Below, in pieces: positions 9,901 to 20,053 of a stretch of DNA of 64,000 nt. How positions within the stretch are numbered: position 1 is the first letter of the stretch; every line of letters starts with the position of its first letter. The stretch is from Synanceia verrucosa (taxonomy: Eukaryota; Chordata; Actinopteri; Perciformes; Synanceiidae). The translations under genes were made by a program, and so were the position numbers. A model generated the notes under the pieces. It did no database searches, was not told the origin of the DNA, and saw only the letters and a list, made by a program, of their open reading frames with translations. Location: positions 630,007 to 694,006 of the forward strand of contig CM056567.1 in NCBI GenBank assembly GCA_029721515.1. The letters run 5' to 3'.

Positions 9901-12646
9901 CAGCAGCAGAATCAGCAGTAGTACCAGCAGTAGTACCAGCAGCAGTACCAGCAGCAGAATCAGCAGTAGTACCAGCAGTAGTACCAGCAGCAGTACCAGC
10001 AGCAGAATCAGCAGTAGTACCAGCAGTAGTACCAGCAGTAGTATCAGCAGTAGTACCAGCAGTAGTATCAGCAGTAGTATCAGCAGTAGTACCAGCAGCA
10101 GAATCAGCAGTAGTACCAGCAGTAGTACCGACGGTGGTACTGACAGGTGGTAGGCAGCAGTACCAGCAGCGGAATCAGCGGTAGTACCAGCGGTGGTACC
10201 GGCGGTACCAGCAGCAGTACCAGCAGTAGTACCAGCAGTAGTACCAGCAGCAGAATCAGCTGTAGTACCAGCAGTAGTACCAGCAGCTGTATCAGCAGTA
10301 GTATCAGCAGTAGTACCAGCAGTAGTACCAGCAGTAGTACCAGCAGCAGAATCAGCAGTAGTACCAGCAGTAGTACCAGCAGTAGTACCAGCAGTAGTAT
10401 CAGCAGTAGTACCAGCAGCAGAATCAGCAGTAGTACCAGCAGTAGTACCAGCAGCTGTACCAGCAGCTGTATCAGCAGTAGTACCAGCAGTAGTACCAGC
10501 AGCTGTATCAGCAGTAGTACCAGCAGTAGTACCAGCAGTAGTATCAGCAGTAGTATCAGCAGTAGTACCAGCAGTAGTACCAGCAGCTGTATCAGCAGTA
10601 GTATCAGCAGCAGTACCAGCAGCTGTATCAGCAGTAGTATCAGCAGTAGTACCAGCAGTAGTACCAGCAGTAGTACCAGCAGTAGTACCAGCAGCAGAAT
10701 CAGCAGTAGTACCAGCAGCAGAATCAGCTGTAGTATCAGCAGCAGTACCAGCAGCTGTATCAGCAGTAGTATCAGCAGTAGTACCAGCAGTAGTACCAGC
10801 AGCTGTATCAGCAGTAGTATCAGCAGTAGTACCAGCAGCTGTATCGGCGGTGGTATCGGCAGTGGTACCAGCAGTGGTACCAGCAGCAGAATCAGCAGTG
10901 GTACCAGCAGTGGTACCAGCGGCTGTACCAGCGGTGGTATCAGCAGTGGTACCAGCAGCTGTATCAGCGGTGGTACCAGCAGTGGTACCAGCGGCTGTAC
11001 CAGCGGCTGTATCAGCGGCTAGTATCGGCAGTGGTATCGGCAGCTGTATCGGCAGTGGTACCAGCAGCTGTATCAGCAGTAGTACCAGCAGTAGTATCAG
11101 CAGTAGTACCAGCAGTAGTACCAGCAGTAGTACCAGCAGCTGTATCAGCAGTAGTATCAGCAGCAGTACCAGCAGCTGTATCAGCAGTAGTATCAGCAGT
11201 AGTACCAGCAGTAGTACCAGCAGCTGTACCAGCAGCTGTATCAGCAGTAGTATCAGCAGCAGTACCAGCAGCTGTATCAGCAGTAGTATCAGCAGTAGTA
11301 TCAGCAGCAGTACCAGCAGCTGTATCAGCAGTAGTATCAGCAGTAGTACCAGCAGTAGTACCAGCAGCTGTATCAGCAGTAGTATCAGCAGTAGTACCAG
11401 CAGTAGTACCAGCAGTAGTACCAGCAGTAGTACCAGCAGCTGTATCAGCAGCTGTATCAGCAGTGGTGCCAGCGGTGGTATCAGCGGCGGTGCCAGCAGC
11501 GGTGCCAGCAGTGGTGCCAGCGGTGGTACCAGCGGTGGTATCGGCAGTGGTACCAGCGGCTGTATCGGCGGTGGTATCAGCGGTGGTATCAGCGGCGGTA
11601 CCAGCAGCGGTACCAGCGGCTGTATCGGCAGGTGGTATCAGCGGCTGTATCGGCGGCGGTGCCAGCAGCTGTACCAGCAGTGGTACCAGCGGTGGTATCG
11701 GCGGTAGTATCAGCGGTGGTACCAGCAGTGGTACCAGCGGTGGTACCAGCAGTGGTACCAGCGGCTGTATCGGCAGTGGTATCAGCGGTGGTACCAGCAG
11801 TGGTACCAGCGGCTGTATCAGCGGCTGGTATCAGCGGTAGTATCAGCGGTGGTACCAGCGGTGGTACCAGCGGCTGTGCCGGCGGCGGTGCCAGCAGTGG
11901 TACCAGCAGTAGTACCAGCAGTAGTACCAGCAGCTGTATCAGCAGCAGTACCAGCAGCTGTACCAGCAGCTGTATCAGCAGTAGTATCAGCAGTAGTATC
12001 AGCAGCAGTATCAGCAGTAGTATCAGCAGCAGTGCCAGCAGTAGTACCAGCAGTAGTACCAGCAGTAGTATCAGCAGTAGTACCAGCAGTAGTATCAGCA
12101 GTAGTATCAGCAGTAGTACCAGCAGCTGTATCAGCAGTAGTATCAGCAGTAGTACCAGCAGTAGTACCAGCAGCTGTATCAGCAGTAGTATCAGCAGTAG
12201 TATCAGCAGTAGTACCAGCAGTAGTACCAGCAGCTGTATCAGCAGTAGTATCAGCAGTAGTACCAGCAGTAGTATCAGCAGTAGTACCAGCAGTAGTATC
12301 AGCAGTAGTACCAGCAGTAGTACCAGCAGTAGTATCAGCAGTAGTACCAGCAGTAGTACCAGCAGTAGTATCAGCAGTAGTACCAGCAGTAGTATCAGCA
12401 GTAGTACCAGCAGTAGTACCAGCAGTAGTTGACCTGCACACAGAAACACACAGGCTGAAAGTGAATGCGCTGATATTATTTAACGTTTTATGTTCGTCAC
12501 TGTTTTCTCTGAACATTGACGTGATGGAAATGATGTTACTTTACAGAACTTACCTTATGTGGTCGGGTTCAGTAAAAGACAACATTTTGAACTCTGACCT
12601 CTGAGTGTCTTCCTCTTCTTCTTCCTGTCTGGACTCCATGTTGTTC
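5941..12646 (-). CDS. bnipl: BCH-domain protein, BNIP2/BNIPL family (probable bnipl)
   Basis: Ten coding exons join in phase: 12599-12639 (ATG at 12639), 9664-9704, 8776-8853, 8542-8697, 8240-8470, 8062-8164, 7455-7586, 6823-6909, 6572-6670 and 5941-5965, giving about 330 aa. The C-terminal half, from about residue 165, is a BCH/CRAL-TRIO-like domain with VLSHGGYYGD, YVMDNLFRYAVGTLDLMVAE, RLRKNLKGFYVVHPTW and SSKFSRKLQFVDSL. BCH proteins bind Rho-family GTPases and their regulators and are cytoplasmic scaffolds. The N-terminal part is acidic and carries the KKKVLVAPALSLSL segment typical of BNIP2/BNIPL. The acidic WED kinesin-binding motif seen in caytaxin/BNIP2 is not evident. Linkage to mindy1 and pi4kb favours bnipl over bnip2, atcay or prune2. 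The first two exons are the least certain. The exon containing the ATG probably begins at 12646 after an acceptor, implying an upstream untranslated exon. Confidence 0.85.
6081..6548. repeat. 41-bp minisatellite in last bnipl intron
   Basis: About eleven units of the AGCCTAGCTTAGCACAAAGG family fill most of the roughly 600-bp intron between the last two bnipl exons. The array stops about 24 bases from the 5' splice site at 6571. Units differ from the 42-bp array at 3621-4190 mainly by GAAACAGAGGAAACTG in place of GAAGCAGAGGTAAACTG. Confidence 0.93.
6913..6945 (-). repeat. (TG)16 tract abutting bnipl acceptor
   Basis: On the transcribed sense the tract reads (TG)16 and ends at the CAG of the 3' splice site of the exon starting at 6909. 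It occupies the position of the polypyrimidine tract. Confidence 0.95.
7347..7360 (-). promoter_or_regulatory. CTCF-like motif in bnipl intron
   Basis: TGCCCCCTGCTGGA on the plus strand is TCCAGCAGGGGGCA on the minus strand, a strong match to the CTCF core. It points toward the two plus-oriented CTCF-like motifs at 1.06-1.35 kb. Binding is inferred. Confidence 0.45.
7599..7692. repeat. short repeat CTGGTTCAGGTTCT
   Basis: Five imperfect 16-19-bp copies of CTGGTTCAGGTTCT(A/T)-AGA lie in a bnipl intron, just upstream (in the sense of transcription) of the exon at 7455-7586. A second small array, four copies of CTCCAGGACCCTGAAGC, follows at about 7797-7872. Confidence 0.85.
8885..9130. repeat. 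degenerate AGCTAACTAAC repeat
   Basis: Loosely repeated AGCTAAC / CTAACAGCTAACT motifs lie within the bnipl intron between exons 2 and 3. No coding content. Confidence 0.7.
9720..12429. repeat. 12-bp minisatellite, about 225 copies, bnipl intron 1
   Basis: Units are AGCAGTAGTACC with point variants (TATC, GGTACC, AGCTGTATC). The array fills about 94% of the intron between the first two bnipl coding exons. Because 12 is a multiple of 3, several frames on both strands stay open for hundreds of codons, encoding only STSS, VVPA or TTAG repeats. These are not genes. GC-richer variants cluster in the middle (about 10850-11900), suggesting local homogenisation. Confidence 0.95.
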
Positions 12647-12805
12647 CTGTCAATGAATACACACAGTTACTCTGGTTACTATAGTAACTGTAGGATCTTT
12701 TTATTGTCCTTATACAGGAGTATAACTGACCAGCTCAGTGCAAAAGAACCACAAAATGCAAAAATCTAGAAATATAGAAACTAAAAATAGTGCAATAGTT
12801 TTTAG

Positions 12806-12810
12806 AAGCA

Positions 12811-12871
<61 letters not shown>

Positions 12872-12890
12872 ATACATACATACATATATA
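12806..12890. repeat. (TA)n microsatellite
   Basis: About 28 TA dinucleotides followed by CACATACATACATACATAC. It lies upstream of the bnipl start codon. Confidence 0.95.
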
Positions 12891-12949
12891 CATGAAATAG
12901 TATAGTATGTTATTTTTGATACTACATGAAGCTGATAATACCACTGCAC

Positions 12950-14510
12950 TTTAAATACAGTTTTAATGCAGTACTTGTAATGAAGTATTTATATATTAAA
13001 GAGTAGGATCATGTCCAATGTCCAATTTCCAGAATTTATCCAACTTATTAAACTTTCCAGTCATTTCTTTAGATATCAAGGTTTCATATTGTCAGGCGGT
13101 GAAAGAACTGAACAGTGTTTTATCGTCTTATCTGTGTTCAGCTCTTATCACCTAGTTTCCAGTGAAGGAGGCGCAAAGGTTGAACAAAAACTATAAACTG
13201 TCCTGAAAAGACTCAAAAAAAGGTTTAAAACGAGACGCAGAGACTCACAGCAGGTCGACAGGGAGCCCCTCACACTCAGGTGACACAGGTGAGACAGGTG
13301 AGGTGAGGCGGGCTCAGGACAAACAGCCGGATCACTGAGAAACCTGCAAATCAGCTGCAGACTCACCTGGTGACATCACAGTGACTGTACATGAGTTTGC
13401 CAGCAGACTCACCTGTCTCTCTCACTCTGTGCTCTCAGACACAGGACAGCTCAGGTGAGGGGGTGTCGCTGTGGCGAGGGCCCTGCCCTGTTACCATGGT
13501 GACCATGACTGTACAAGCAGGGGTGGGACCTGCAGCGTGCCCCTACCTGCTGAGCACACACCTGTGTGTACTCTTGTTGCACAAGCAATGGTTCCTCTCT
13601 TCCTGCTGTTTGTTCTGCTGTTTAAAGGGTTAAAAATTCACAAAGAGAGGGAAAAAACACTTATCTTACAACACATGATAATTGTACTTCATTATATGTG
13701 CAGTGGGGTGATTTCCTGAGTTATTTATGTGATTTTACCAGTTTAATATGGAGCACATGATGCTAAAAACAGTCATTTTACTTGTTGTGTAGTAATAGTA
13801 GCATCTGTAGCGACTGCAGGGCTACAGCTCTTTTAAAACCATGTTGACTGAATGTCAGTGAGCATGATGCTTCAGATCAAATCTGCTAAACTAGGACATC
13901 AGGATGAATATTTTAACTGTAGCTCTTTTCTTCTCAAACGGACAATGATATCAAATCTATTTTTCTTGGTTTCTATTCTTTCTCCTCATCATCATTGGCT
14001 CAGTCCTTTCAGTCTGACTGAACACTGCACATTGAACAGATAATAGATTGACTACTACGGTCCTTTTCTCTGATATCTCGAGGGGAGTACATCCATCTCT
14101 CAGTTCAAATAGTGATACTTTCCATTACTGATAAAAGTAAAACAGTACCGGAACAGTCTGTCTCCTCTTCGTATGTTTTCCTAGCAACTAACAACTTTCC
14201 CAGCTAGCAACTCTCTGAGTTGTATCATCTGACCAGAGTTTAAAACATTAAAAAACAGACAATTATCAAAGGCATGTGAAGAGACCACAGTGTTGATGTC
14301 TGTCTGCTAGCATAGCGCTGCCCTGAGGGCTTGCTAGCAACAGATCCAAAGCGTCATGGGTTCGCACAACTTCACCGGGAGGAGACAGATATGTTTAGTT
14401 AGCGGTTAGCCATGCTAGCCGAACGTAAGCTGCTTAAGAATCAAACTGTTAAAATATAGATGAAGCAAAGTGAAGTGCTGCACCTGATACAATTGTACAA
14501 ACTGACTTCA
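12950..14510. other. bnipl upstream region
   Basis: Upstream flank of bnipl. It holds repeated CAGGTGA motifs at about 13270-13460 and ordinary AT-rich sequence. A promoter for bnipl must lie here or further upstream, but I can point to no defined core element. Confidence 0.4.
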
Positions 14511-14514
14511 AATG

Positions 14515-15092
14515 TGTAGCTGCTCCCAAAGCTTTTCTTCTGGTCAGAATTAAACCACGCATCAACTGATGTTTGACGAGACTTTATTGTCTTTCTTTCG
14601 CACGCCCACATACCTCTCCAAACACCGTGAAAAACTGAAATGAAATAAATGTTACATATTTTATCCAATGTACATATCTGTCACAGCCGTAAGTGTCCAC
14701 GTGGTCTTCATTAAACTTAAATTGTACATATGAAATGAATAAAAAAAAAAAATGCACAAACAAAAACACATTTTCCTACCGTGTGCGCCTTCTGACCAGA
14801 AAATAAGGAGCTGCTAAGGCTTTACTGTTAAGATGTTGCACACATCTTGCTCCATGAGCATGGTAGCTCCGAAAGACAGAACGCACATTTTCCCACCATT
14901 CACTGCGTTAATCACATGACTACATCATTCTATTCAAAGCAGCTCACTTATGTTACTGGTAGGGGTCATTATTACCACACTCAAAACTGCAATTTACATT
15001 TTCAGGCCATTATGAGAAATATGTTTACACAAAAATATAAATGCAACAAAGAAATTTGTTGTGAAAAGGCACACCTTGCAGCGACAGCTACA
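14515..15092 (-). repeat. 3' LTR of BEL/Pao element
   Basis: Downstream LTR relative to element transcription. It starts TGTAGCTG and ends CAGCTACA on the plus strand. A minus-strand AATAAA (plus TTTATT at 14583-14588) lies about 70 bases from the outer end and may be the element's poly(A) signal. Confidence 0.95.
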
Positions 15093-15244
15093 CTGCCACC
15101 AAAATTACAAAGATTTATGTTGCCTTTATTTGAACAAATGAAATAAATCTTGTAATTTTCCTCAAAATAAGAAAAGAATAAACCTATTCCTGTGTAACAT
15201 TTGAACTCTTAAAGATCAGTGCAAGGTGCTGCTTTAATACTACG

Positions 15245-18200
15245 CTATGAATTCTGCTCAACTAGCACCACTAGTTTTTGAACTGGCCGTTCAAGGAAGG
15301 TTGGTTGTGCTAAGCGCTCACCTTGCTTTCCTAATTTACTTTGTCCTATTTGAATTTTGACTTTGCGCACCAGACCATCATCCTCCCTTCTTGCTTCTAC
15401 GACTCTGGCAAGTCTCCATTCATTTCTGGGAGCATTGACCTCCTTGACAATAACTATGTCCCCGACTCTCACATTTCTTCTGGGCACATGCCATTGCTGT
15501 CTGAGGCTTACATTGGTCAGATATTCTTTGCGCCACCTACTCCAGAATTGCTCTGATAGGTATTGCACTCTCCGCCACCTCTTCTTGGCATATAAGTCCT
15601 CTTTCACAAAACTGCCTGGTGGTGGGAGGGGCACAATAGACTTCATAGTAAGCAAATGATTAGGCGTTAAAGGTTCAACGCTTTTAGGATCACTGATGGT
15701 ATCGGTGGTGAGCGGACGACTATTTACAATTGACATAGCCTCATAGAAAAATGTCCTCAGTGAGGTGTCATCAAGTCTTCCCTTGGCTTGTGCCAAAACA
15801 GTGCTCATGACGCTCCTGACAGTCCGTATTTGGCGTTCCCAAATGCCCCCCATGTGGCTTCCTTCAGGAACGTTCATGAGGAAATCACATTGCTTTCTTG
15901 CAAGGTAAGTTGCAATCCTCTCTTTGTCCAGATCCATTAGACCCTTTTCCAACTCATTCTTAGCTCCCAGGAAATTTGTCCCTTGGTCTGAGCGAATCTG
16001 TCTTACTGCTCCTCTAATTGCTATGAAGCATCTCAAAGCATTCAAAAACGCATCAGTTGTGAGATCCCCCAACATTTCTATGTGGATGGCCCTAGAGCTT
16101 AGACATGTAAACAACAGACCATACCTCTTGGATTCCTTACGACCCTGTTTGGTGTAAAAGGGGCCAAAACAATCAATCCCAGTGTATGAGAAGGGAGGAG
16201 AGAGATCGACTCGGTCACTGGGCAGGTCTGCCATACATTGTTGTTCTGTTGGCCTACGCACTTTTCTGCAAGTGACACAGTTTTTAATATACTTGGCTAC
16301 CAATTTGCTAGCACCTAATATCCAATAACCATTGGCTCTGAGCTCATTCAATGTTTGCCCTCGACCTTGGTGTTGCGTCTTCTTATGACAGTGGTCAAGC
16401 ACAAGCTGTGTGACAACGCCTTCCTTAGGTAAGATCACTGGATGCCTCAATTCCAGGGATGCAGAAGACATTCTTAATCTGCCTCCTACCCTGAGCAATC
16501 CATTCTCAAATATTGGATCAAGTTGATGCATCCTGTGAGTTTTCTGCAACTTAGTGGACTTTTGGTTAAACCATTTGAACTCTTCTTCAAATGCCTCTCT
16601 CTGTGCTGCTCTGATTAGCACAAGAGTAGCTTCTCTTCGTTCCTCAACACTGATGGGACCAGTTCTGTCCTTATGTGCCAGTCTTTGGATCCGCACAATG
16701 ACATTGAGGGCTGTGTTCCAATCAGAGAATCTTGAGAGCCTTTTCAGGAAGCCATCCTGTTCGACCGCATCAGTTCTCAAGACCTTTACCTCTGGGTCTC
16801 CCACAAGCAGCTCTGGTGTTCGTTGATCTGTAACAATGTCTTGTTCCCATAAGAACGCTGGTCCTCTCAGCCAACTTGACTGTAGTAGATCTGCCACCTT
16901 GAGACCCCTAGATGCATGGTCTGCTGGATTTTGACCCGTCTCAACATAGAACCATTGACTAATATCAGTAGTGTCTCTTATTTTCTGAACGCGGTTGGCT
17001 ACAAATACATGAAAGCGTCTGGCTTCATTTTTGATGTACCCGAGCACTACCTGTGAATCGGTCCAGAAAAACTCCTGATCTATTTCGAGCTCCAGCTCTT
17101 CTCGGAGGGTGTTACTAACAGCAGCAGAGAGTGTAGCTGCTGTGAGCTCAAGGCATGGAATGCTGACAACCTTTATGGGTGCCACTCTGGCCTTACCCAT
17201 GACTAATGCACAGTGCACTTGCTCATCTGCAACAATCCTGATATATGAGCACTGCCCATAGCCGTTATTGCTGGCATCTGAGAAATGATGCAGCTCAATT
17301 TTTGAGATTGTGCCAAGGTTTTCAGAAATGAAGCATCTTGGAATTTCAATTTTTTGCAGACTTTCCAAGTCATAGAGCCATGCTTCCCACTTTGGCTTTA
17401 ATTCAGGGGGAACGGATTCATCCCATCCCACACCCTGCTTGCACATCTCTTGCAGCACTCTTTTACCATTCAAGAGGTAGGGAGCAAGAAATCCCAGTGG
17501 GTCGTAAACACTGGCGACGATTGATAGGATACCTCTCCGTGTGGCTGCCTTTTCCGTGAGGACAACATTGAATGAAAATGCATCCTTCTTGATGTTCCAC
17601 TTTACTCCAAGTACACTCTGCACTGGAAGCTCACTGTAGTTCAGGTCTACATCTTTCACAGCACTAGCACGTTCACTCTCTGGTATTGCATCCAAAACTT
17701 CTCTGTTGTTGGAAACAAATTTGTGTAAACGCAGCTGTCCCTTACTACAGACCTCTCGTGCTTCACTAACAAGCTGGTTGGCCCTTTCAACAGAATTAAC
17801 ACTGACCAGCCCATCATCCACATAAAAATTCTTGCGAATAAAACTCGATGCCAGTGGGTAGTTTTTCTCATATTTACTGGCAAGTTGTTTCATGCCAAAA
17901 TTAGCACATCCCGGTGATGACGCAGCACCGAATATGTGCACTCGCATGTGGTATTCTTTGGGGTCACTTTCTGTGTTTCCATTGTCCCACCACAGGAACC
18001 TCATGAAATCACGATCATCTGGGCTGACATGAAAGCGATGAAACATTTTTTCCACATCGCAATTGATTGCAATCTTGTGTTGCCGAAATCTACACAGGAC
18101 TCCAGTCAGAGTGTTTGTCAGGTCTGGGCCTGTGAGCAGGTGGTCATTCAGAGAAGTGCCTTCAAATTTAGCAGAGCAGTCAAATACAACCCTATTTTTT

Positions 18201-20053
18201 TCAGGCTTCCTAGGGTGATACACCCCATGGTGCGGAATGTACCAGGTGTTGCCTTCTTTGGGGGCCGTACTTGTCTCTTCTGCATCACCATCTCTAAAAA
18301 CACTTTCCATGAACTTAACGTAGTCTTCCTTGTATTTAGAACTCTTCTCCATTTTTCTTTTTAACTGTTTCAGTCGCACTGTAGCAAGCTGCTTATTATT
18401 TGGAAGCTGAGGACGCACTCTAAATGGCAGAGGCATCTCCAGATGTCCTTCTTCATTGTGCCTGACATTCTCATTCAAAATGTGTAGAAATTGAATGTCG
18501 TCTTGAGATATTGTCTTGTCCTTTGGGTTTGTGTCAAGAAAGTCTGCCTCTAATGCTTTAATCACAGAGGCAGGTGTGATGGGTGGAAGTTCTTTTACAG
18601 AAATACGATAGCAGAATCCGGTGTCACTTCTTGCACTAGTGCATGGCATAGTGGCTCCAACTATACTCCAGCCTAATGCTGTTTTGACTGCATAGGGTTC
18701 ATATTCTTCCCCTGATACCACTTCCTTTGGTTTCAGAGCCCTTACACAGTCATAGCCAATTAGAAGTCCTACAGGACAGTGCAACAAATCTGGCATCTCT
18801 TCGCCCACTCTGAGAAGATGGGTCCACCGCATTGCTGTTTCACGAGTTGGAATACTATTTTTCTCCAACGGAATGTATTCTTGCGTGTACGCTGGTGGTA
18901 GCTCAATGCACTCTTGTGAATGATATCCTCTCACCCTCAATCCAACAGCTCTGTGGCAATTCACTATGGAACTCTTGTCAGTCATTGTTGACAACTTCAA
19001 TTTCACAGGTTCTGTGTGAGCTTGAATTTTTTGACAGACATCTTGGTCAATGAAGGTATTGCTGCTTTGTGTGTCTAGTAATGCATATACCAAGATTTCT
19101 GGGCTACTCTTAGCTACCCTTGAAAGCCAAACTGGGACAATCATTGAAGTACGGTCACCACTGTCCATTCTCACACTGCATAAGTTTGTGGAAGAACTTT
19201 CCCTTTGCAGTGGTACTTCTAGCTTTTCACCTGAAGGACGGTCCTCGTGAAGTGGCGATGGGTGATTTTGCTTGCAGATGTTACAAATGGCTCTCTTTCG
19301 ACAGTTTTTGGCAACATGGCCGACTCTGAGACAACCAAAGCACATATTGTTAACCATGACAAACCTTTTCTTCTCTTCTAGAGACATTGCTGCAAATTTT
19401 TCACATTTATAGATAAAGTGATTTTCTTGGCAGCAGACACATTTGATGGGCCTTTTGGTTTGAGTGGCAGGAAGGCTGGCTGTAGCACCTTCTGATGAGC
19501 TTGAGTCCTTCAACGTGACGTTTTCCTTTGGCACCTTTATTGTTGTCACCAGAGCGCTGGCCTTAGGGCGTTTCTGTTCTTTACCAGCTTTCTCATCTAT
19601 GTGTTTCAGTGCATGAAGGGATGAAACTGGGTTGCATGCAATACGTGCTTCTTCTGCCACAAAACATGAAAACTCCTCAAAGCCAGGATATGATTTGCCT
19701 TCATCCAATGCTTTAGTCACATGCCGGTTCCAGCGGGTTGTTAACCAGTCAGGCAACTTCTGTAACAATTTTTGATTTTCTTCACAATCATCTAACACCC
19801 TTAGACCAGTTACATGAGGCATTGCATTCTTGCAGGAAATGAGGAAATCACTAAATTCTCTCAACTTCAGAGATTCTTTAGGTCCAATTTTTGGCCAGTT
19901 GGACAATTTCCCCCGGAATGCTCTCTGGATAACGAAGGGGTGGCCATAACGTTTGTTCAGAACATCCCAAGCCTGTGTGTAAGCGTCTTCATCACTCCTA
20001 TAGAATGTTCCTTCCAACACACATAGTGCTTCTCCACTAATGTATTTTTTCAA
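15245..20053 (-). CDS. BEL/Pao pol region (C-terminal gag to integrase)
   Basis: This is a frame of about 1600 codons with no ATG at its 5' end (it opens with TTG at 20053), so it is the continuation of gag rather than a separate gene. Visible in order are the end of the gag DUF1759-like domain, CX2CX4HX4C zinc knuckles (about 19445-19260), a retropepsin-like LLDTQSSNTF site, and reverse transcriptase with YVDD at 17824-17813. Then follow RNase H (FSDASN, WTDSQV), an HHCC integrase finger and integrase core motifs GIDCFGPF, RSDQGTNF and GGIWERQ. A DUF5641-like tail near the end (MRVGDIV-type) fits the family. The product would copy and integrate the element. The frame is intact from 20053 to its TAG at 15245. 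Confidence 0.93.
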   Translation of the reverse strand: MKKYISGEALCVLEGTFYRSDEDAYTQAWDVLNKRYGHPFVIQRAFRGKLSNWPKIGPKESLKLREFSDFLISCKNAMPHVTGLRVLDDCEENQKLLQKLPDWLTTRWNRHVTKALDEGKSYPGFEEFSCFVAEEARIACNPVSSLHALKHIDEKAGKEQKRPKASALVTTIKVPKENVTLKDSSSSEGATASLPATQTKRPIKCVCCQENHFIYKCEKFAAMSLEEKKRFVMVNNMCFGCLRVGHVAKNCRKRAICNICKQNHPSPLHEDRPSGEKLEVPLQRESSSTNLCSVRMDSGDRTSMIVPVWLSRVAKSSPEILVYALLDTQSSNTFIDQDVCQKIQAHTEPVKLKLSTMTDKSSIVNCHRAVGLRVRGYHSQECIELPPAYTQEYIPLEKNSIPTRETAMRWTHLLRVGEEMPDLLHCPVGLLIGYDCVRALKPKEVVSGEEYEPYAVKTALGWSIVGATMPCTSARSDTGFCYRISVKELPPITPASVIKALEADFLDTNPKDKTISQDDIQFLHILNENVRHNEEGHLEMPLPFRVRPQLPNNKQLATVRLKQLKRKMEKSSKYKEDYVKFMESVFRDGDAEETSTAPKEGNTWYIPHHGVYHPRKPEKNRVVFDCSAKFEGTSLNDHLLTGPDLTNTLTGVLCRFRQHKIAINCDVEKMFHRFHVSPDDRDFMRFLWWDNGNTESDPKEYHMRVHIFGAASSPGCANFGMKQLASKYEKNYPLASSFIRKNFYVDDGLVSVNSVERANQLVSEAREVCSKGQLRLHKFVSNNREVLDAIPESERASAVKDVDLNYSELPVQSVLGVKWNIKKDAFSFNVVLTEKAATRRGILSIVASVYDPLGFLAPYLLNGKRVLQEMCKQGVGWDESVPPELKPKWEAWLYDLESLQKIEIPRCFISENLGTISKIELHHFSDASNNGYGQCSYIRIVADEQVHCALVMGKARVAPIKVVSIPCLELTAATLSAAVSNTLREELELEIDQEFFWTDSQVVLGYIKNEARRFHVFVANRVQKIRDTTDISQWFYVETGQNPADHASRGLKVADLLQSSWLRGPAFLWEQDIVTDQRTPELLVGDPEVKVLRTDAVEQDGFLKRLSRFSDWNTALNVIVRIQRLAHKDRTGPISVEERREATLVLIRAAQREAFEEEFKWFNQKSTKLQKTHRMHQLDPIFENGLLRVGGRLRMSSASLELRHPVILPKEGVVTQLVLDHCHKKTQHQGRGQTLNELRANGYWILGASKLVAKYIKNCVTCRKVRRPTEQQCMADLPSDRVDLSPPFSYTGIDCFGPFYTKQGRKESKRYGLLFTCLSSRAIHIEMLGDLTTDAFLNALRCFIAIRGAVRQIRSDQGTNFLGAKNELEKGLMDLDKERIATYLARKQCDFLMNVPEGSHMGGIWERQIRTVRSVMSTVLAQAKGRLDDTSLRTFFYEAMSIVNSRPLTTDTISDPKSVEPLTPNHLLTMKSIVPLPPPGSFVKEDLYAKKRWRRVQYLSEQFWSRWRKEYLTNVSLRQQWHVPRRNVRVGDIVIVKEVNAPRNEWRLARVVEARREDDGLVRKVKIQIGQSKLGKQGERLAQPTFLERPVQKLVVLVEQNS

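Noticed and set aside
9684..12604. Several 230-504-codon frames encoding VVPA, STSS or TTAG repeats
   Set aside because: Products of the 12-bp minisatellite in bnipl intron 1, open on both strands and in several frames. Not silk- or mucin-like genes.
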